Below are positions 26,976 through 36,163 of a DNA stretch of 64,000 bases, one piece after another. A model generated the notes under the pieces. That model saw only the letters and a list, made by a program, of their open reading frames with translations, did no database searches and was not told where the DNA came from. The DNA comes from Rhodobacteraceae bacterium LMO-JJ12 (GTDB taxonomy: Bacteria; Pseudomonadota; Alphaproteobacteria; Rhodobacterales; Rhodobacteraceae): NCBI GenBank assembly GCA_021555075.1, contig JAKGBX010000004.1:124001-188000 (forward strand), read 5' to 3'. A program made the translations under genes and the position numbers. Each line of letters opens with the position of its first letter. Position 1 is the first letter of the stretch.

Positions 26976-27744
26976 TGTCAGCTCCTAGATAAGCCTCAAT
27001 GACATCGGGATGCCTTTGGATAACTTCAGGCACATCGATGGCAAGCACTCGGCCGCGATCCAAAACAAGGATGCGGTCACATATACGCGTGACCATGCCG
27101 ACATCATGTTCGACCAGGACCACGTCAATGCCGCGTTCGGCACGGATGCGACGAATAAGTTCTCCCATCGCGCGCGTCTCAACCGGGTTAAGCCCCGCTG
27201 CTGGTTCGTCCATCAGCAGCTGCGTTGGACTGGCGGCAATCGCCATGGCCACGCCGAGCGTCTTCTGCACCCCATACGCAAGCTCTCCCGCGGTCCGATC
27301 ACGGTCTTCGGTGATCCCACAGAAGTCCATGACATCCTCGGTAATCGTTTCGGCCAGTTTCCGCGAGTTGCGCAGAAGCTTACGGTCTGCAAAACGTCTT
27401 GGGACAGCCAATTGACCGAACAAATACCCGAGCCGGATATTCTCGCGAACGCTCTTGTTGCGAAACACGGTGGCTGATTGGAACGTGCGGATGATCCCCT
27501 TTGCGGCGACGCCTTCAGGACCAAACTTCGTGATGTCTTCTCCGTTGTAAGTGATCTGTCCCTTGGTCGCCGGATAGGTTCCGGTAATGAGGTTGAAGAG
27601 TGTGCTCTTGCCTGCACCGTTAGGCCCGATAATCCCAAAAATCTCACCACTACGGGTCGCGAAGCTAACGTCATCAATCGCCGTCAGCCCCCCGAACTGC
27701 TTTGTCACTCCGGTGAGTTCCAGCATGATTGGTTCATCTGTCAT
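26956..27744 (-). CDS. Branched-chain amino acid-type ABC transporter ATP-binding protein (LivG-like)
   Basis: Second ATPase of the Liv-type importer. Walker [17 protein letters not shown] near residue 40 and Walker [15 protein letters not shown] near residue 175. The ABC signature reads ELAYGVQKT, a weak version of the LSYGQQR seen in LivG. The C-terminal extension ([19 protein letters not shown]) is typical of LivG. GGGGGAAACGAG precedes the ATG at 27744, which overlaps the LivM-like gene by 11 bp. Confidence 0.92.
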   Translation of the reverse strand: MTDEPIMLELTGVTKQFGGLTAIDDVSFATRSGEIFGIIGPNGAGKSTLFNLITGTYPATKGQITYNGEDITKFGPEGVAAKGIIRTFQSATVFRNKSVRENIRLGYLFGQLAVPRRFADRKLLRNSRKLAETITEDVMDFCGITEDRDRTAGELAYGVQKTLGVAMAIAASPTQLLMDEPAAGLNPVETRAMGELIRRIRAERGIDVVLVEHDVGMVTRICDRILVLDRGRVLAIDVPEVIQRHPDVIEAYLGADIDLHQV

Positions 27745-28672
27745 CTCGTTTCCCCCACAATTTTCCGATCAATCCATAGAGGCCGTCCGGCATGAACTTG
27801 AGAAAAAAGATTAGCACCAAACCATAGAACAGAACCTGATACTGAACCGCATCCCGGAACAGTTCAGGTAGTGGCACAAGGATAGCGGCCCCCAATATCA
27901 CGCCGACAGGCGATGCAATTCCACCCAGCACGTTGATCACAATCAGATTGACCGCCGTCCAGAAATCGAATGCCTCTGGTGATACGAAGGTATAATAGCT
28001 GGCAAAAAAGCCGCCTGCGAAACCGGCCATCGCCCCGCTGATAACAAACACAGCCAACCGATACGCCATGGCATTTACGCCCAGGGAACGTGCTAGCTCT
28101 TCATCTTCGTCAAGAGTTTCCATGATTGCGCCGAATTCACTGCGATAGAGTGCGCGCAGCAGAAAGAAACCGCCCGCCGCCATCGCCAAGGCGATAAGAT
28201 AGTAGACCGACTTATCACGGATCACATAGCCGAAGATTTGCGCGCGCGGCACTCCGAAGATGCCGTTCACACCGCCAAAAACATCTACCCATTCGATAAA
28301 GGTCAGCAGAACGATCTCGCCGAATGCAAAAGTCAGCAAAACGAAATAGACGCCGCGAATGCGAAGCAGAATGGGGCCGATGATCAGAGACACCAGCCCG
28401 CCGACTACCCCAGAGAGAAGAAAGCTGATTACAAATGGAAATCCGAGCGACATCATCGCAAGCGCAGAGGTGTAGGCCCCGATGCCCATCAGTGCGCCAT
28501 GCGCCAGCGACAATTGCCCGATCCGCAACATCAGGTTCATGCTGAGCGCCAACAACGCATACATGCAAACCATCGTCCCGATATGGGTCAGGAAACGGTT
28601 CCCGACAACGAAAGGCCATGCAATCAGAACCACGGCGAGCGCGAGCCCGAATAGAACTTTTGTAGTTTTCAT
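27734..28672 (-). CDS. Branched-chain amino acid-type ABC transporter permease (LivM-like)
   Basis: Integral membrane permease of 312 aa with about nine hydrophobic segments. The conserved LivM blocks are visible: [20 protein letters not shown] near residue 42, the [14 protein letters not shown] segment near residue 110, and the cytosolic coupling loop around [19 protein letters not shown] near residue 190. Its ATG overlaps the LivH-like stop by 4 bp (28669-28672). It forms the membrane channel with LivH-like. Confidence 0.92.
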   Translation of the reverse strand: MKTTKVLFGLALAVVLIAWPFVVGNRFLTHIGTMVCMYALLALSMNLMLRIGQLSLAHGALMGIGAYTSALAMMSLGFPFVISFLLSGVVGGLVSLIIGPILLRIRGVYFVLLTFAFGEIVLLTFIEWVDVFGGVNGIFGVPRAQIFGYVIRDKSVYYLIALAMAAGGFFLLRALYRSEFGAIMETLDEDEELARSLGVNAMAYRLAVFVISGAMAGFAGGFFASYYTFVSPEAFDFWTAVNLIVINVLGGIASPVGVILGAAILVPLPELFRDAVQYQVLFYGLVLIFFLKFMPDGLYGLIGKLWGKRDDR

Positions 28673-29529
28673 CGTGATTGCCCCAATAGACCAGCGGGAC
28701 GGAACAACAATATCACAACGACAAGCGCAAATGAGATCATTGTAGCCACTGTTGTGTTGATGAATGTCGCAACGCCTGCCTCGACCACTCCGAGCAGCAA
28801 GCCCCCGACAACGGCACCCGGCAAGCTACCAAGGCCGCCCAGGATGACGACGATAAAGGCTTTCAGCATCGGCACTTCGCCGATGAAGGGGCTAACCGTA
28901 TAGATGGGGGCCATCAACGCGCCTGCGAGTCCAGCCAGTGCACAGCCAATCCCGAACGAGAGTAGATAGATCCGCTGCGGCCGGATGCCCTGCAATGCGG
29001 CGGCCTCCCAATCCTGAGCCACGGCACGCATGGCAAGCCCAGCGCGCGCAAAGCGCAAAAAGAAATAGAACAGAACGAGGATTGCAATGGCAATGAAGCC
29101 AACCAGCATCCGGTCGTTCGGTATGAGGATACCGGCGATGTTCGTAACACCACTTACAGGACGCGGAATGGACATTTCCTGCGGTCCAAAAAGAATGGTG
29201 GCACCGGCCTGGAGGGTGATGGCAATGGCGAGAGTCATGATCATGCCGTTCAGTTCACGTCCAACGAATTGGCGTAATAGTAAGCGCTCGATCACCATAC
29301 CGATCACGGCAACTATGATTGCCGCGATGATCACCGCGAGGAAGTAGTTGATTCCAAGCGTGGAAAAAAGAAGCATGACGGCTATTGCCCCAAGCATGTA
29401 AAACTCGCCATGTGCGAAGTTTACGATGCGCATGATCCCGAAGATCAGGGTAAAGCCCAACGCCATCATGATGTATACCAGCCCCATCATGAGACCGTTC
29501 ACACCAATTTGAATCAGAAGCTGAAGCAT
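28669..29529 (-). CDS. Branched-chain amino acid-type ABC transporter permease (LivH-like, 286 aa)
   Basis: Integral membrane permease with about eight hydrophobic segments. It shows IFGIMRIVNFAHGEFYMLGA near residue 31, typical of LivH, and the coupling-loop segment RAVAQDWEAAALQGIRPQRIY near residue 175. The start at 29529 is where membrane homology begins (MLQLLIQIGVNGLMMG); the longer frame to 29649 has a polar leader unlike LivH. A hairpin lies in the 79-bp gap separating it from the binding-protein gene. Confidence 0.92.
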   Translation of the reverse strand: MLQLLIQIGVNGLMMGLVYIMMALGFTLIFGIMRIVNFAHGEFYMLGAIAVMLLFSTLGINYFLAVIIAAIIVAVIGMVIERLLLRQFVGRELNGMIMTLAIAITLQAGATILFGPQEMSIPRPVSGVTNIAGILIPNDRMLVGFIAIAILVLFYFFLRFARAGLAMRAVAQDWEAAALQGIRPQRIYLLSFGIGCALAGLAGALMAPIYTVSPFIGEVPMLKAFIVVILGGLGSLPGAVVGGLLLGVVEAGVATFINTTVATMISFALVVVILLFRPAGLLGQSR

Positions 29530-29566
29530 TAGAAAATTCCGTAGGGGGCAAATCGCGTAGTGTGGC

Positions 29567-29588
29567 ACCGGACCCCGAAGGGCCCGGT
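29567..29588 (-). other. Intercistronic hairpin between substrate-binding protein and permease genes
   Basis: ACCGG (29567-29571) pairs with CCGGT (29584-29588), and CCC with GGG inside, around a four-base loop, giving a nine-bp stem with one mismatch. It lies just after the binding-protein stop and before livH. There is no T-run, so it is more likely an mRNA-stabilising or attenuating element that raises binding-protein yield than a full terminator. Confidence 0.5.
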
Positions 29589-29608
29589 ACGCACCGCAAT
29601 TTCCGGTA

Positions 29609-30790
29609 TCAGTTAACGTCGACGCGACCGATGATCTTTTCTTCACCATCGGAGATCATTCCGATGAACGTCGGTCCGATCAACTGGTTGTTATTGCCAT
29701 AGGTTTCCATACCGCCCCATACCAACGCGCCTTGCGCGCCTTCATAGGGAGTCATGGTGACAAGTGTATCGCGAACAGCGTCTACATCAGTGACGGTTCC
29801 GGCCTTCTGCATGGAAGCGAACAGGAGATGGGCCGCGTCATAGAAGAATACGTTGAAAGCATTCATGGGTGGGTTGTAGATTTTCGCGTATTCTTCTTCC
29901 ATCCACTTGTATTTGTCGGAAGTGGTGTCAGCTGCCGCATAGACGATCGTGCCTTCTGCGAATTCCTTGCCCGCCGCTTCGACGATGGCCGGAACACCCG
30001 GGCCGCCAATCTTGACGAACAGCCCCTCAAAGCCAAGCTCGCGCGCCTGACGGATGATCAAGCCAGCTGTGCTGGGTGGAGTTGTGTCAAGCTCGATGAT
30101 GTCAGGCGAGGTCGCCATCAGACGCGTGATGATCGACTGGAAATCAACCGAAGAGCGTTCAAACAATTCGTTTCCGACAATTTCAAAACCCGCCTCACCG
30201 TAGGCTTTAACCTGCATCTTCTGGCTGTCCCAGCCGGTCTGATCGTTGGGCGAGATGACCGCGACCTTGGACTTGTCAGGATTGTTTTCTTTAACCCAGT
30301 GAACAATCTGGTCGATATACTCGGTGGTCGTCGGCAACACCCGATAGACATATTGCGGGTTGTTGGCCAACGTTTGAGGCGAATAGCTGTTCATCAGTGC
30401 GAGAACGCCCTCATCCTCAAAGATTGGCTTCACGGCAAGTGCAGAAGCCGATCCCAGCGGGCCAAGTATGAACTTTACACCATCTTGCTCGATCAGGCGC
30501 GTAGCCGCGGCCACACCTTCTGCTGGCTTGTAGCCGTCGTCATAGGACCGTACTTCGATCATGTAGGTCTTGTCACCAACAACCAGACCACCATTGGCGT
30601 TGATTTCAGCGACCGCGATTCGTGCCCCCGCATCAACGCCACGGCCCCATTCCGAGCCCGGACCGTTCAGCGCACTAATCGTCCCAATAGTTAACGTTTC
30701 CTGGGCAATCGCCGGCGTCATAGCCGTGCCGAGAAGTGCCGCGACACCGCCGATAATTGTGGCGAGACGCCCAAAACTGTTGCGTTTCAT
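29609..30790 (-). CDS. Branched-chain amino acid-type ABC transporter substrate-binding protein (LivJ/K-like, 393 aa)
   Basis: Periplasmic ligand-binding protein of a Liv-type importer. A Sec signal peptide ends at AIA before QETLTIGTISALNGPGSEWG, near residue 29. Peripla_BP_6 features follow: GVAAATRLIEQDGVKFILGPLGSA, then VAVISPNDQTGWDSQK near residue 175. Start codons at 30793 and 30790 are tandem ATGs; the second has the better spacing to GGGAGGA. It is the first gene of a five- or six-gene leftward operon and has the shared operator 76 bp upstream. Confidence 0.93.
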   Translation of the reverse strand: MKRNSFGRLATIIGGVAALLGTAMTPAIAQETLTIGTISALNGPGSEWGRGVDAGARIAVAEINANGGLVVGDKTYMIEVRSYDDGYKPAEGVAAATRLIEQDGVKFILGPLGSASALAVKPIFEDEGVLALMNSYSPQTLANNPQYVYRVLPTTTEYIDQIVHWVKENNPDKSKVAVISPNDQTGWDSQKMQVKAYGEAGFEIVGNELFERSSVDFQSIITRLMATSPDIIELDTTPPSTAGLIIRQARELGFEGLFVKIGGPGVPAIVEAAGKEFAEGTIVYAAADTTSDKYKWMEEEYAKIYNPPMNAFNVFFYDAAHLLFASMQKAGTVTDVDAVRDTLVTMTPYEGAQGALVWGGMETYGNNNQLIGPTFIGMISDGEEKIIGRVDVN

Positions 30791-30865
30791 CATCTATCCT
30801 CCCTTGGATACCATTAGTCTTCGATAGCCCGGCCAATCTTCGGTGACGAGCGAAATCGAAACGAT

Positions 30866-30881
30866 GTTCCGCAGAATGAAC
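30866..30881. promoter_or_regulatory. GTTC-N8-GAAC operator (site 3) in the divergent ABC transporter/cyclase gap
   Basis: GTTCCGCAGAATGAAC has perfect GTTC/GAAC arms, eight bases apart. It is 76 bp upstream of the substrate-binding-protein start and 170 bp upstream of the cyclase start, with the usual T-rich tract (30851-30865) on the leftward side. It may control both divergent units. Confidence 0.65.
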
Positions 30882-31050
30882 AAAATTCTGGTATTATCAA
30901 CCCAAACTTTGCTAAAAGATGGTGTGCGAGGACAAATTTTTTGCCGGGCCCAGTGAGCTTGAGACATTTCAAGTTCCTCCGCCTCGTGCGGTATTTTTTG
31001 GCAATGCGGTCTTTCGCAATAAATTCGCATGAAAAGGAATCTGAATCCTG

Positions 31051-31941
31051 ATGACGCACGAACCTGAGAATTGCGAGGCTAACGGGTTTATAGGCCGGGC
31101 GGCATTGGCCACAGATGAAGATCGGCTTGCCGCGCTGAAGCTGGTCAGGAGCGGCGCAATCATGGAATTAGGCCAGGTTCTTCGACCTCACGCGCCGCAT
31201 TATTCAGGTGTTCAACCGCCGTTTCTGATGAACCTCTGGACAACAGCGCAGGGCGTAATTCGAGCGCTGGCTCGGAAAGGTATAACCAATGCGCCCGGCG
31301 TTAATCTCGAACACGCATCGATGACATTTCATGCTGGCACCCATGTCGATTCGCTCGGACATTTTACTGCCGGGCAGCACATGTATGGTGGGCGATCGGC
31401 AGATAAGGTGATTGGTGATCTCGGCCTTTATGATCTGGGTGCCGAGATGATTCCTGTAATAATTGCGCGCGCGGTTTTACTGGATGTGGCCAAAGCTGAG
31501 AACGCAGAGTCTCTGGCGGGCGGGCAGGTGGTAACCCGCCAATTGCTGCAAGCCGCCGAAACCGCGGCGGGCACGCGTCTGGGTGCCGGTGATGTTGCCT
31601 TGATTCGTACTGGCTGGGGCCAGTTTTATCGCTCGGATCCAGTCAAATACGTCAAATCCGAACCTGGCCTGGATCTTGACGCTGCCCGGTATCTGACAGA
31701 GGCCGGCGTAATTGCGATCGGAGCGGATAACATGGCGGTCGAAGTGATGCCGGGTACCGACCCGAAAATCTCGATGCCGGTCCATCAGCATACGCTTGTC
31801 GAGTGCGGCGTTTACCTTATTGAAAATCTCGATTTGGAGGCGCTCGCCGCCTCCGGATACAACGAGATTTGTTTCGTGATGCTGGCCATCCGAATCAAGG
31901 GAGCCACCGGCACGCCTGCTCGTCCGATCGCATTGTTATGA
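31051..31941 (+). CDS. Cyclase / kynurenine formamidase-like metal-dependent hydrolase (296 aa)
   Basis: Member of the cyclase family PF04199. The metal and catalytic motif HAGTHVDSLGH is at about residues 93-103 (HxGTHxDxxxH), and VALIRTGWGQFY and IGADNMAVEVMPG are further conserved blocks. Such enzymes hydrolyse amides, lactones or other C-X bonds with Zn or Mn; examples include kynurenine formamidase and isatin hydrolase. First gene of a rightward unit with two crotonases. Given the island, a lactone or cyclic-amide hydrolysis is plausible but unproven. Confidence 0.87.
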   Translation: MTHEPENCEANGFIGRAALATDEDRLAALKLVRSGAIMELGQVLRPHAPHYSGVQPPFLMNLWTTAQGVIRALARKGITNAPGVNLEHASMTFHAGTHVDSLGHFTAGQHMYGGRSADKVIGDLGLYDLGAEMIPVIIARAVLLDVAKAENAESLAGGQVVTRQLLQAAETAAGTRLGAGDVALIRTGWGQFYRSDPVKYVKSEPGLDLDAARYLTEAGVIAIGADNMAVEVMPGTDPKISMPVHQHTLVECGVYLIENLDLEALAASGYNEICFVMLAIRIKGATGTPARPIALL

Positions 31942-32052
31942 CCCCATATCGATCGTCTCGTCGGGCTAACATAGATTATTCTCAAACCTAAACTTTTTTG
32001 GGGTGTCACCCCAGCTTTTCCCTCACATTCGCGACCAGAAGGCAAATATCAC

Positions 32053-32823
32053 ATGCTTAATACTGATCTCCAAGAAGGTATCCTGACCGTCACCATTGAC
32101 CGGCCCGAACGTCGAAACGCTTTGTCGGTTGCTATGTCCAATGCCCTGACCGACCTATGGGAAGAAATCGAGAAAGACGAACGGATTCGCGTCACCATTC
32201 TGACGTCAGCCGACTGTGGCACGTTTTGTGCGGGTATGGATTTGAAGGAAGCGGCAGAAATCCAGGAACGTGAAGGTGTTGACGTGCTCACTCTTATTCG
32301 CGACCCGCATCACAGCAACATGTTGAAGCTACGCAAACCTTTGATTGCCGCAATGACGGGCCATTTTGCGGCGGGCGGTATGATGCTGTCACTGAACTGC
32401 GACTTGAGGGTAGGTATGTCAGGCACAAAAGGCGGCATCACGGAAAGCAAGATCGGACGCGGTTCGCCGTGGGCGATGCCGCTGGTATGGAAACTTCCCG
32501 AAGCTGTGCTTAAGGAGCTGACCCTTTGTGGCGAGATGATTGAGGTCGAACGCCTGCATGCGCTGGGTTTTGTCAACTTTGTCGAACAAACTCCAGATGC
32601 TGTGCGCGACCGAGCCATGAAATTGGCGCAACGTATTCGGGACAATGCGCCGCTTTCCGTTCTTGCGGCCAAGGCCAGCATACACGCCACGATGTCGCTG
32701 GGCTTGGAAGCCGGACTTGCCGAGGCCAAACGGATCTATGAGCCGGTCTACTCCAGCGAAGATGCGCAAGAAGGCCCTCGCGCATTTAGAGAAGGGCGCA
32801 AGCCACGTTGGATAGGACGCTGA
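32053..32823 (+). CDS. Enoyl-CoA hydratase/isomerase family protein (256 aa)
   Basis: Crotonase-fold enzyme. Oxyanion-hole segments CGTFCAGMDLKEAA near residue 57 and TGHFAAGGMMLSLNCDLRVG near residue 98. The catalytic loop reads ITESKIGRGSPWAMPLVWKLP, with Glu in TES at a plausible first-acid position but no second Glu. It lies 111 bp after the cyclase stop and 16 bp before a second crotonase. Hydration, isomerisation or CoA-ester ring opening are all possible. Confidence 0.88.
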   Translation: MLNTDLQEGILTVTIDRPERRNALSVAMSNALTDLWEEIEKDERIRVTILTSADCGTFCAGMDLKEAAEIQEREGVDVLTLIRDPHHSNMLKLRKPLIAAMTGHFAAGGMMLSLNCDLRVGMSGTKGGITESKIGRGSPWAMPLVWKLPEAVLKELTLCGEMIEVERLHALGFVNFVEQTPDAVRDRAMKLAQRIRDNAPLSVLAAKASIHATMSLGLEAGLAEAKRIYEPVYSSEDAQEGPRAFREGRKPRWIGR

Positions 32824-32839
32824 GAGATAGGAACACCGA

Positions 32840-33628
32840 ATGTTTAAGAAACTGACGCCCCACATCGGCCTTGTGACGCTGGACGATGGCACAACATATA
32901 ACAAGCTTTCAGACACTGCGCTGATCGCTAATCTGACGGAGATCATGGAAGAAATCGGTGATGATTCTGAACTTCGCGTCATTATCGTGACCGGAGCGGG
33001 CCGGATCTTCTCTGCAGGTGGCGACATCCGGGCGATGCGGGACAAAGAGGGGCTCTTTAGTGGTAGCCCAGCCGAGATTCGCGCAGGATATAAGGCGGGT
33101 ATTCATCGGATGTGCCGCGCTGTGGTTGCACTGGATATCCCCATAATCGCTGCGATAAATGGACCGGCCTACGGGGCTGGTTGTGATCTCGCGATGATGT
33201 GCGATATCCGTATCGGCTCCGAAAAGATGGTGTTGTCTCAAAGTTTTGTCCGCCTCGGGTTGATTTCCGGTGATGGGGGGAGTTGGTTTTTGCCGCGCGT
33301 GGCCGGTCTTGCGCGCGCCGCTGAGATGGCTCTGACGGGCGATCCGGTCGATGCACAGACCGCCTATGACTGGGGGTTGGTTTCGCGTCTGACCACTCCA
33401 GACGAGCTTTTGCCCGAAGCGCAACGCCTTGCAGAACGGATTGCTAGCGCTGCGCCTTTGGCCGTGCAGGGAGCCAAGCAACTGTTGCGCAATGCGTTGC
33501 AAACCACGCTGGACGAGTCACTTGACGATGCCGCCAGTAGGCAAGCGATCCTTCACCACAGCGCCGATCACCACGAAGCAGTTACGGCGTTTCTGGAAAA
33601 GCGAGATCCCCTGTTTCATGGCCTCTAA
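32840..33628 (+). CDS. Enoyl-CoA hydratase/isomerase family protein (262 aa)
   Basis: Crotonase-fold enzyme with RIFSAGGDIRAMR near residue 55 and NGPAYGAGCDLAMMCDIRIG near residue 105 for the oxyanion hole. The active-site loop reads VRLGLISGDGGSWFLPRVAG near residue 135, with Asp in place of the usual Glu, as in PaaG/PaaB-like isomerases and some ring-hydrolysing crotonases. AGGAACACC precedes the ATG. It is the third and last gene of the rightward cyclase unit. Confidence 0.88.
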   Translation: MFKKLTPHIGLVTLDDGTTYNKLSDTALIANLTEIMEEIGDDSELRVIIVTGAGRIFSAGGDIRAMRDKEGLFSGSPAEIRAGYKAGIHRMCRAVVALDIPIIAAINGPAYGAGCDLAMMCDIRIGSEKMVLSQSFVRLGLISGDGGSWFLPRVAGLARAAEMALTGDPVDAQTAYDWGLVSRLTTPDELLPEAQRLAERIASAAPLAVQGAKQLLRNALQTTLDESLDDAASRQAILHHSADHHEAVTAFLEKRDPLFHGL

Positions 33629-33635
33629 AGTGTTG

Positions 33636-33665
33636 CGCCCAACCCCAAATCACGGGGGATGGGCG
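33636..33665 (+). terminator. Possible stem-loop terminator after the cyclase-crotonase unit
   Basis: CGCCC (33636-33640) can pair with GGGCG (33661-33665) and CCCC with GGGG inside, with small internal bulges. It lies just past the crotonase stop in a convergent gap. No clear T-run follows, so this is tentative. Confidence 0.3.
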
Positions 33666-33760
33666 TGCGGCGTTAGATCTTTATACAGGGCGCCTTAGAA
33701 ACAGGTGTCAGCGTCTTGGGCAATGAAACCAACCGGTTCGCCCAATGGCCCACATGCTGA

Positions 33761-34642
33761 TCATTTCTTGTCCCTAACCTGCACCAGCGCGGGAAAGTAA
33801 TTGTCGCCAAATCCCGCGGCACGTGCCTTCTCCATTCGTGACCGGGCAAGTTCCGCACCGGGCGCGCTGAAACCTGTCAATTCGGCAAGTTCGAGCGCGT
33901 AGCTGACATCCTTTAGCGCATAATTCGTGGGAAACGCGCCGGTTGGGAAATTCCCTGGTAGCATCGCTTTCATTCCATGGTTGCGCAATGCAAAGCTATC
34001 CGCCGACCCCTTGGATAGGGTATCAAACAACAGGGTCGGATCGACCCCTGCCACCTCACCAAGGGTTAACGCCTCCGAGAGCGCCACCACCGTTTCGAAA
34101 AGTACCATGTTGTTGAGGATCTTAACCACTTGACCGCTCCCGACGGGACCGCAATGGGTAATCTCGCTGGCAGCGTGAGCCAGCAAGGGGCGCAGACGTT
34201 CGAACACATCGTCGCTGCTACCGACCATGATCGACAAAGTTCCCTCTTGCGCTGCTTGGCGCGTGCGCGCCACCGGAGCATCGGCATAGCTGATATCACG
34301 CGCGGCAAGTTCTTTGGCCAATTCACGTGTTAGCCCCACTGGCGCAGTCGATGTATCGACAAGCAACAAACCCGGACGCCCCCGCTCCAGCACCCCACCG
34401 GGTCCACGGATGACCGCCTCAACCTGTGGTCCACCGGGCAGCGACAAAAACAGAATGTCCATTGTTTCGGCCAGATCACCGACGCTGGCAGCGGTGTTCG
34501 CCCCCAGTTCTGCCAGACGCGCCATTGGTTCCGGGTTCAGATCAAAGACATGCATCTGCGCTCCGGACTTCGTCAGGATGTTGCGGCAGATTGGCTCTCC
34601 CATCACGCCAAGGCCTGCAAAACCGACCGCTTGTTCAGTCAT
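33761..34642 (-). CDS. 3-hydroxyisobutyrate dehydrogenase-family NAD(P)-dependent oxidoreductase (293 aa)
   Basis: Beta-hydroxyacid dehydrogenase fold. The dinucleotide loop GFAGLGVMGEPICRNIL is at residues 7-23, the substrate loop VDTSTAPVGLTRELA near residue 95, DAPVARTRQAAQEGTLSIMVG near residue 120, and catalytic Lys in GSGQVVKILNNM near residue 172. It overlaps the lactonase stop by ATGA, so the two are coupled, suggesting lactone hydrolysis followed by hydroxyacid oxidation. A paralogue lies at 41749-42648. Confidence 0.92.
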   Translation of the reverse strand: MTEQAVGFAGLGVMGEPICRNILTKSGAQMHVFDLNPEPMARLAELGANTAASVGDLAETMDILFLSLPGGPQVEAVIRGPGGVLERGRPGLLLVDTSTAPVGLTRELAKELAARDISYADAPVARTRQAAQEGTLSIMVGSSDDVFERLRPLLAHAASEITHCGPVGSGQVVKILNNMVLFETVVALSEALTLGEVAGVDPTLLFDTLSKGSADSFALRNHGMKAMLPGNFPTGAFPTNYALKDVSYALELAELTGFSAPGAELARSRMEKARAAGFGDNYFPALVQVRDKK

Positions 34643-35598
34643 GCCAAGTCTCCTTCAAGCGAAATTGAGAGAATAGATGTGCCACAAAGCGATCCAAGAT
34701 AGGCCCGGCGTTCATCCTCAGAAAACGCGATGCTGGCGATGTTGCCAAGACGGCTCTCGCCGCAATCGTAGAAATGCTCGCGCCCCATGCGCCCTTCGGC
34801 CAGCGCCGTCTCGACACGGTCGACAAGGGCGACGTCAAGATCCTCAAGGATCAAAGTCAATTCACCGTCAGGCGAAAATCGCCACAGTCGATTCGACACG
34901 ATACAGGTGATCCACAGATTGCCTTTGCTGTCATGGCGGATTCCATCGGGGAAGTCGCCGCGCCCGAGTTGTACGAGGGTGCGACGGTTGCTCAATCCAT
35001 CAGGCCCGAGATCAAACCGCGTGATGCTACGAGAGAAGGTTTCGCTGATCACTAAACCGGTGCCGTCCGGCGTCAGGCGGCATTCGTTGGAAAAACAGAT
35101 GTCATCGGCAAGGATGCGCGCACCCGCCTCGTCCTGCAACACGATCAGACCATCTGCGACTTTGTCGCTATAGGCTGCGAAGCGGGGCAGGCGCGTGGTG
35201 CTGACGGTGATCCAGTTGCGCCCCTTTTCATCGGTCATCACAAAATTCGCGGCCGAGAGAGCCACTCCCTCTACCTCTTCCAAATGCGGGGTCAGCACCC
35301 CTTCAGGCGACAGGCGCCAGATGCCGCCACCCTCGCCAATATTGGCGATCAGCGTGCTGCCGTCGGCCTGCGGGGCGATACCGTTGGGAATCAATTCGTG
35401 CCCGCCAGCCAATGCCGGGTCGGGACCGAGTGTCGATACCGTTCCATCCGGCGCAATCCGGCTAATGCCCCGGCCGCGGTGCGAGACAATCAGCGCTCCA
35501 TCGGGACATACGTGGACCGATTCTGGACGTTGTAGTTTCGTGCCGTGATGCGAAACGTCCTCAAAGGAAAGACGGGAAACATGGGTCTGTGTGTTCAA
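34639..35598 (-). CDS. SMP-30/gluconolactonase-like protein (319 aa)
   Basis: Six-bladed beta-propeller lactonase family. The metal-binding segments are visible: LQRPESVHVCPDG at the start, GIAPQADGSTLIANIGEGG near residue 75, ISNECRLTPDGTGLVISE near residue 165 and FPDGIRHDSKGNLWIT near residue 210. The start is taken as a TTG at 35598 because GAGGAGGAG lies six bases upstream, whereas an ATG at 35679 has no ribosome site. It heads a two-gene leftward unit with a hydroxyacid dehydrogenase. Probably hydrolyses a lactone of the pathway. Confidence 0.88.
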   Translation of the reverse strand: MNTQTHVSRLSFEDVSHHGTKLQRPESVHVCPDGALIVSHRGRGISRIAPDGTVSTLGPDPALAGGHELIPNGIAPQADGSTLIANIGEGGGIWRLSPEGVLTPHLEEVEGVALSAANFVMTDEKGRNWITVSTTRLPRFAAYSDKVADGLIVLQDEAGARILADDICFSNECRLTPDGTGLVISETFSRSITRFDLGPDGLSNRRTLVQLGRGDFPDGIRHDSKGNLWITCIVSNRLWRFSPDGELTLILEDLDVALVDRVETALAEGRMGREHFYDCGESRLGNIASIAFSEDERRAYLGSLCGTSILSISLEGDLA

Positions 35599-35738
35599 AG
35601 CTGGCTCCTCCTCATCCGTGAAATAATTCCTGAATTCTGTGCTGCGCAACGTGTGGCTACTCCAATCCCTGGCGGTCATTGACGGCTAGATGCCGACCAG
35701 GAGCAAAATCCATGTTGCGTCGCGCGTAGTTTGAACCT

Positions 35739-35771
35739 TATAAAATTGAAAATGCGTTCCGACAAGTGAAC
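35739..35771. promoter_or_regulatory. GTTC-N8-GAAC operator (site 4) with a rightward -10-like TATAAA
   Basis: The operator GTTCCGACAAGTGAAC is at 35756-35771, 158 bp upstream of the lactonase start and only 14 bp before the SCP2-like gene start. A TATAAA at 35739-35744 with TTGCGT at 35715-35720 (18-bp spacer) could be a rightward promoter; its start point would fall just before the operator, so binding there would block the rightward unit while leaving the leftward one accessible. Confidence 0.6.
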
Positions 35772-35785
35772 CAGTGGGAGGGGCT

Positions 35786-36163
35786 ATGCCGGAAGAAATT
35801 GTTGAAACCTTTGCGCGTCTGCCCGGGCTTTTTGCAGGCTCTGAAACGCTGCGACGTCGCTCAGCCCGAGCGCAGCTCGTCCTGCTCCTCGAAGCAGGGG
35901 ACACGCGAAGGCGTCTGCGACTGGAACCAGGGGCGCTATTCCTGGAAGGCGCGGATGGCCCGATGGACAGTTGGGATGTTGCATTGCGCGCCACCCCTGA
36001 GGCCTGGGCAGATCATTGGGCGGCTCTTCCCCGACCCGATGCAGCCGACATTCTTGGAATGACACGCCACGGGCGCATGCGTATCGAGGGCAATTTCGCG
36101 CCGCTCATGCGTCATCTGCAATTGGTGAAAGATATTCTTGCATTGCCGAGGGCCGAACGATGA
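35786..36163 (+). CDS. SCP2-like small protein (125 aa)
   Basis: Small soluble protein whose second half (ALRATPEAWADHWAALPRPDAADILGMTRHGRMRIEGN read in pieces) resembles the end of the SCP2 sterol-carrier fold, which binds hydrophobic acyl or CoA ligands. The start at 35786 has GGGAGGGG immediately upstream. It overlaps the hydrolase gene by ATGA and may hold or present the hydrolase substrate. Family assignment is by pattern only. Confidence 0.6.
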   Translation: MPEEIVETFARLPGLFAGSETLRRRSARAQLVLLLEAGDTRRRLRLEPGALFLEGADGPMDSWDVALRATPEAWADHWAALPRPDAADILGMTRHGRMRIEGNFAPLMRHLQLVKDILALPRAER

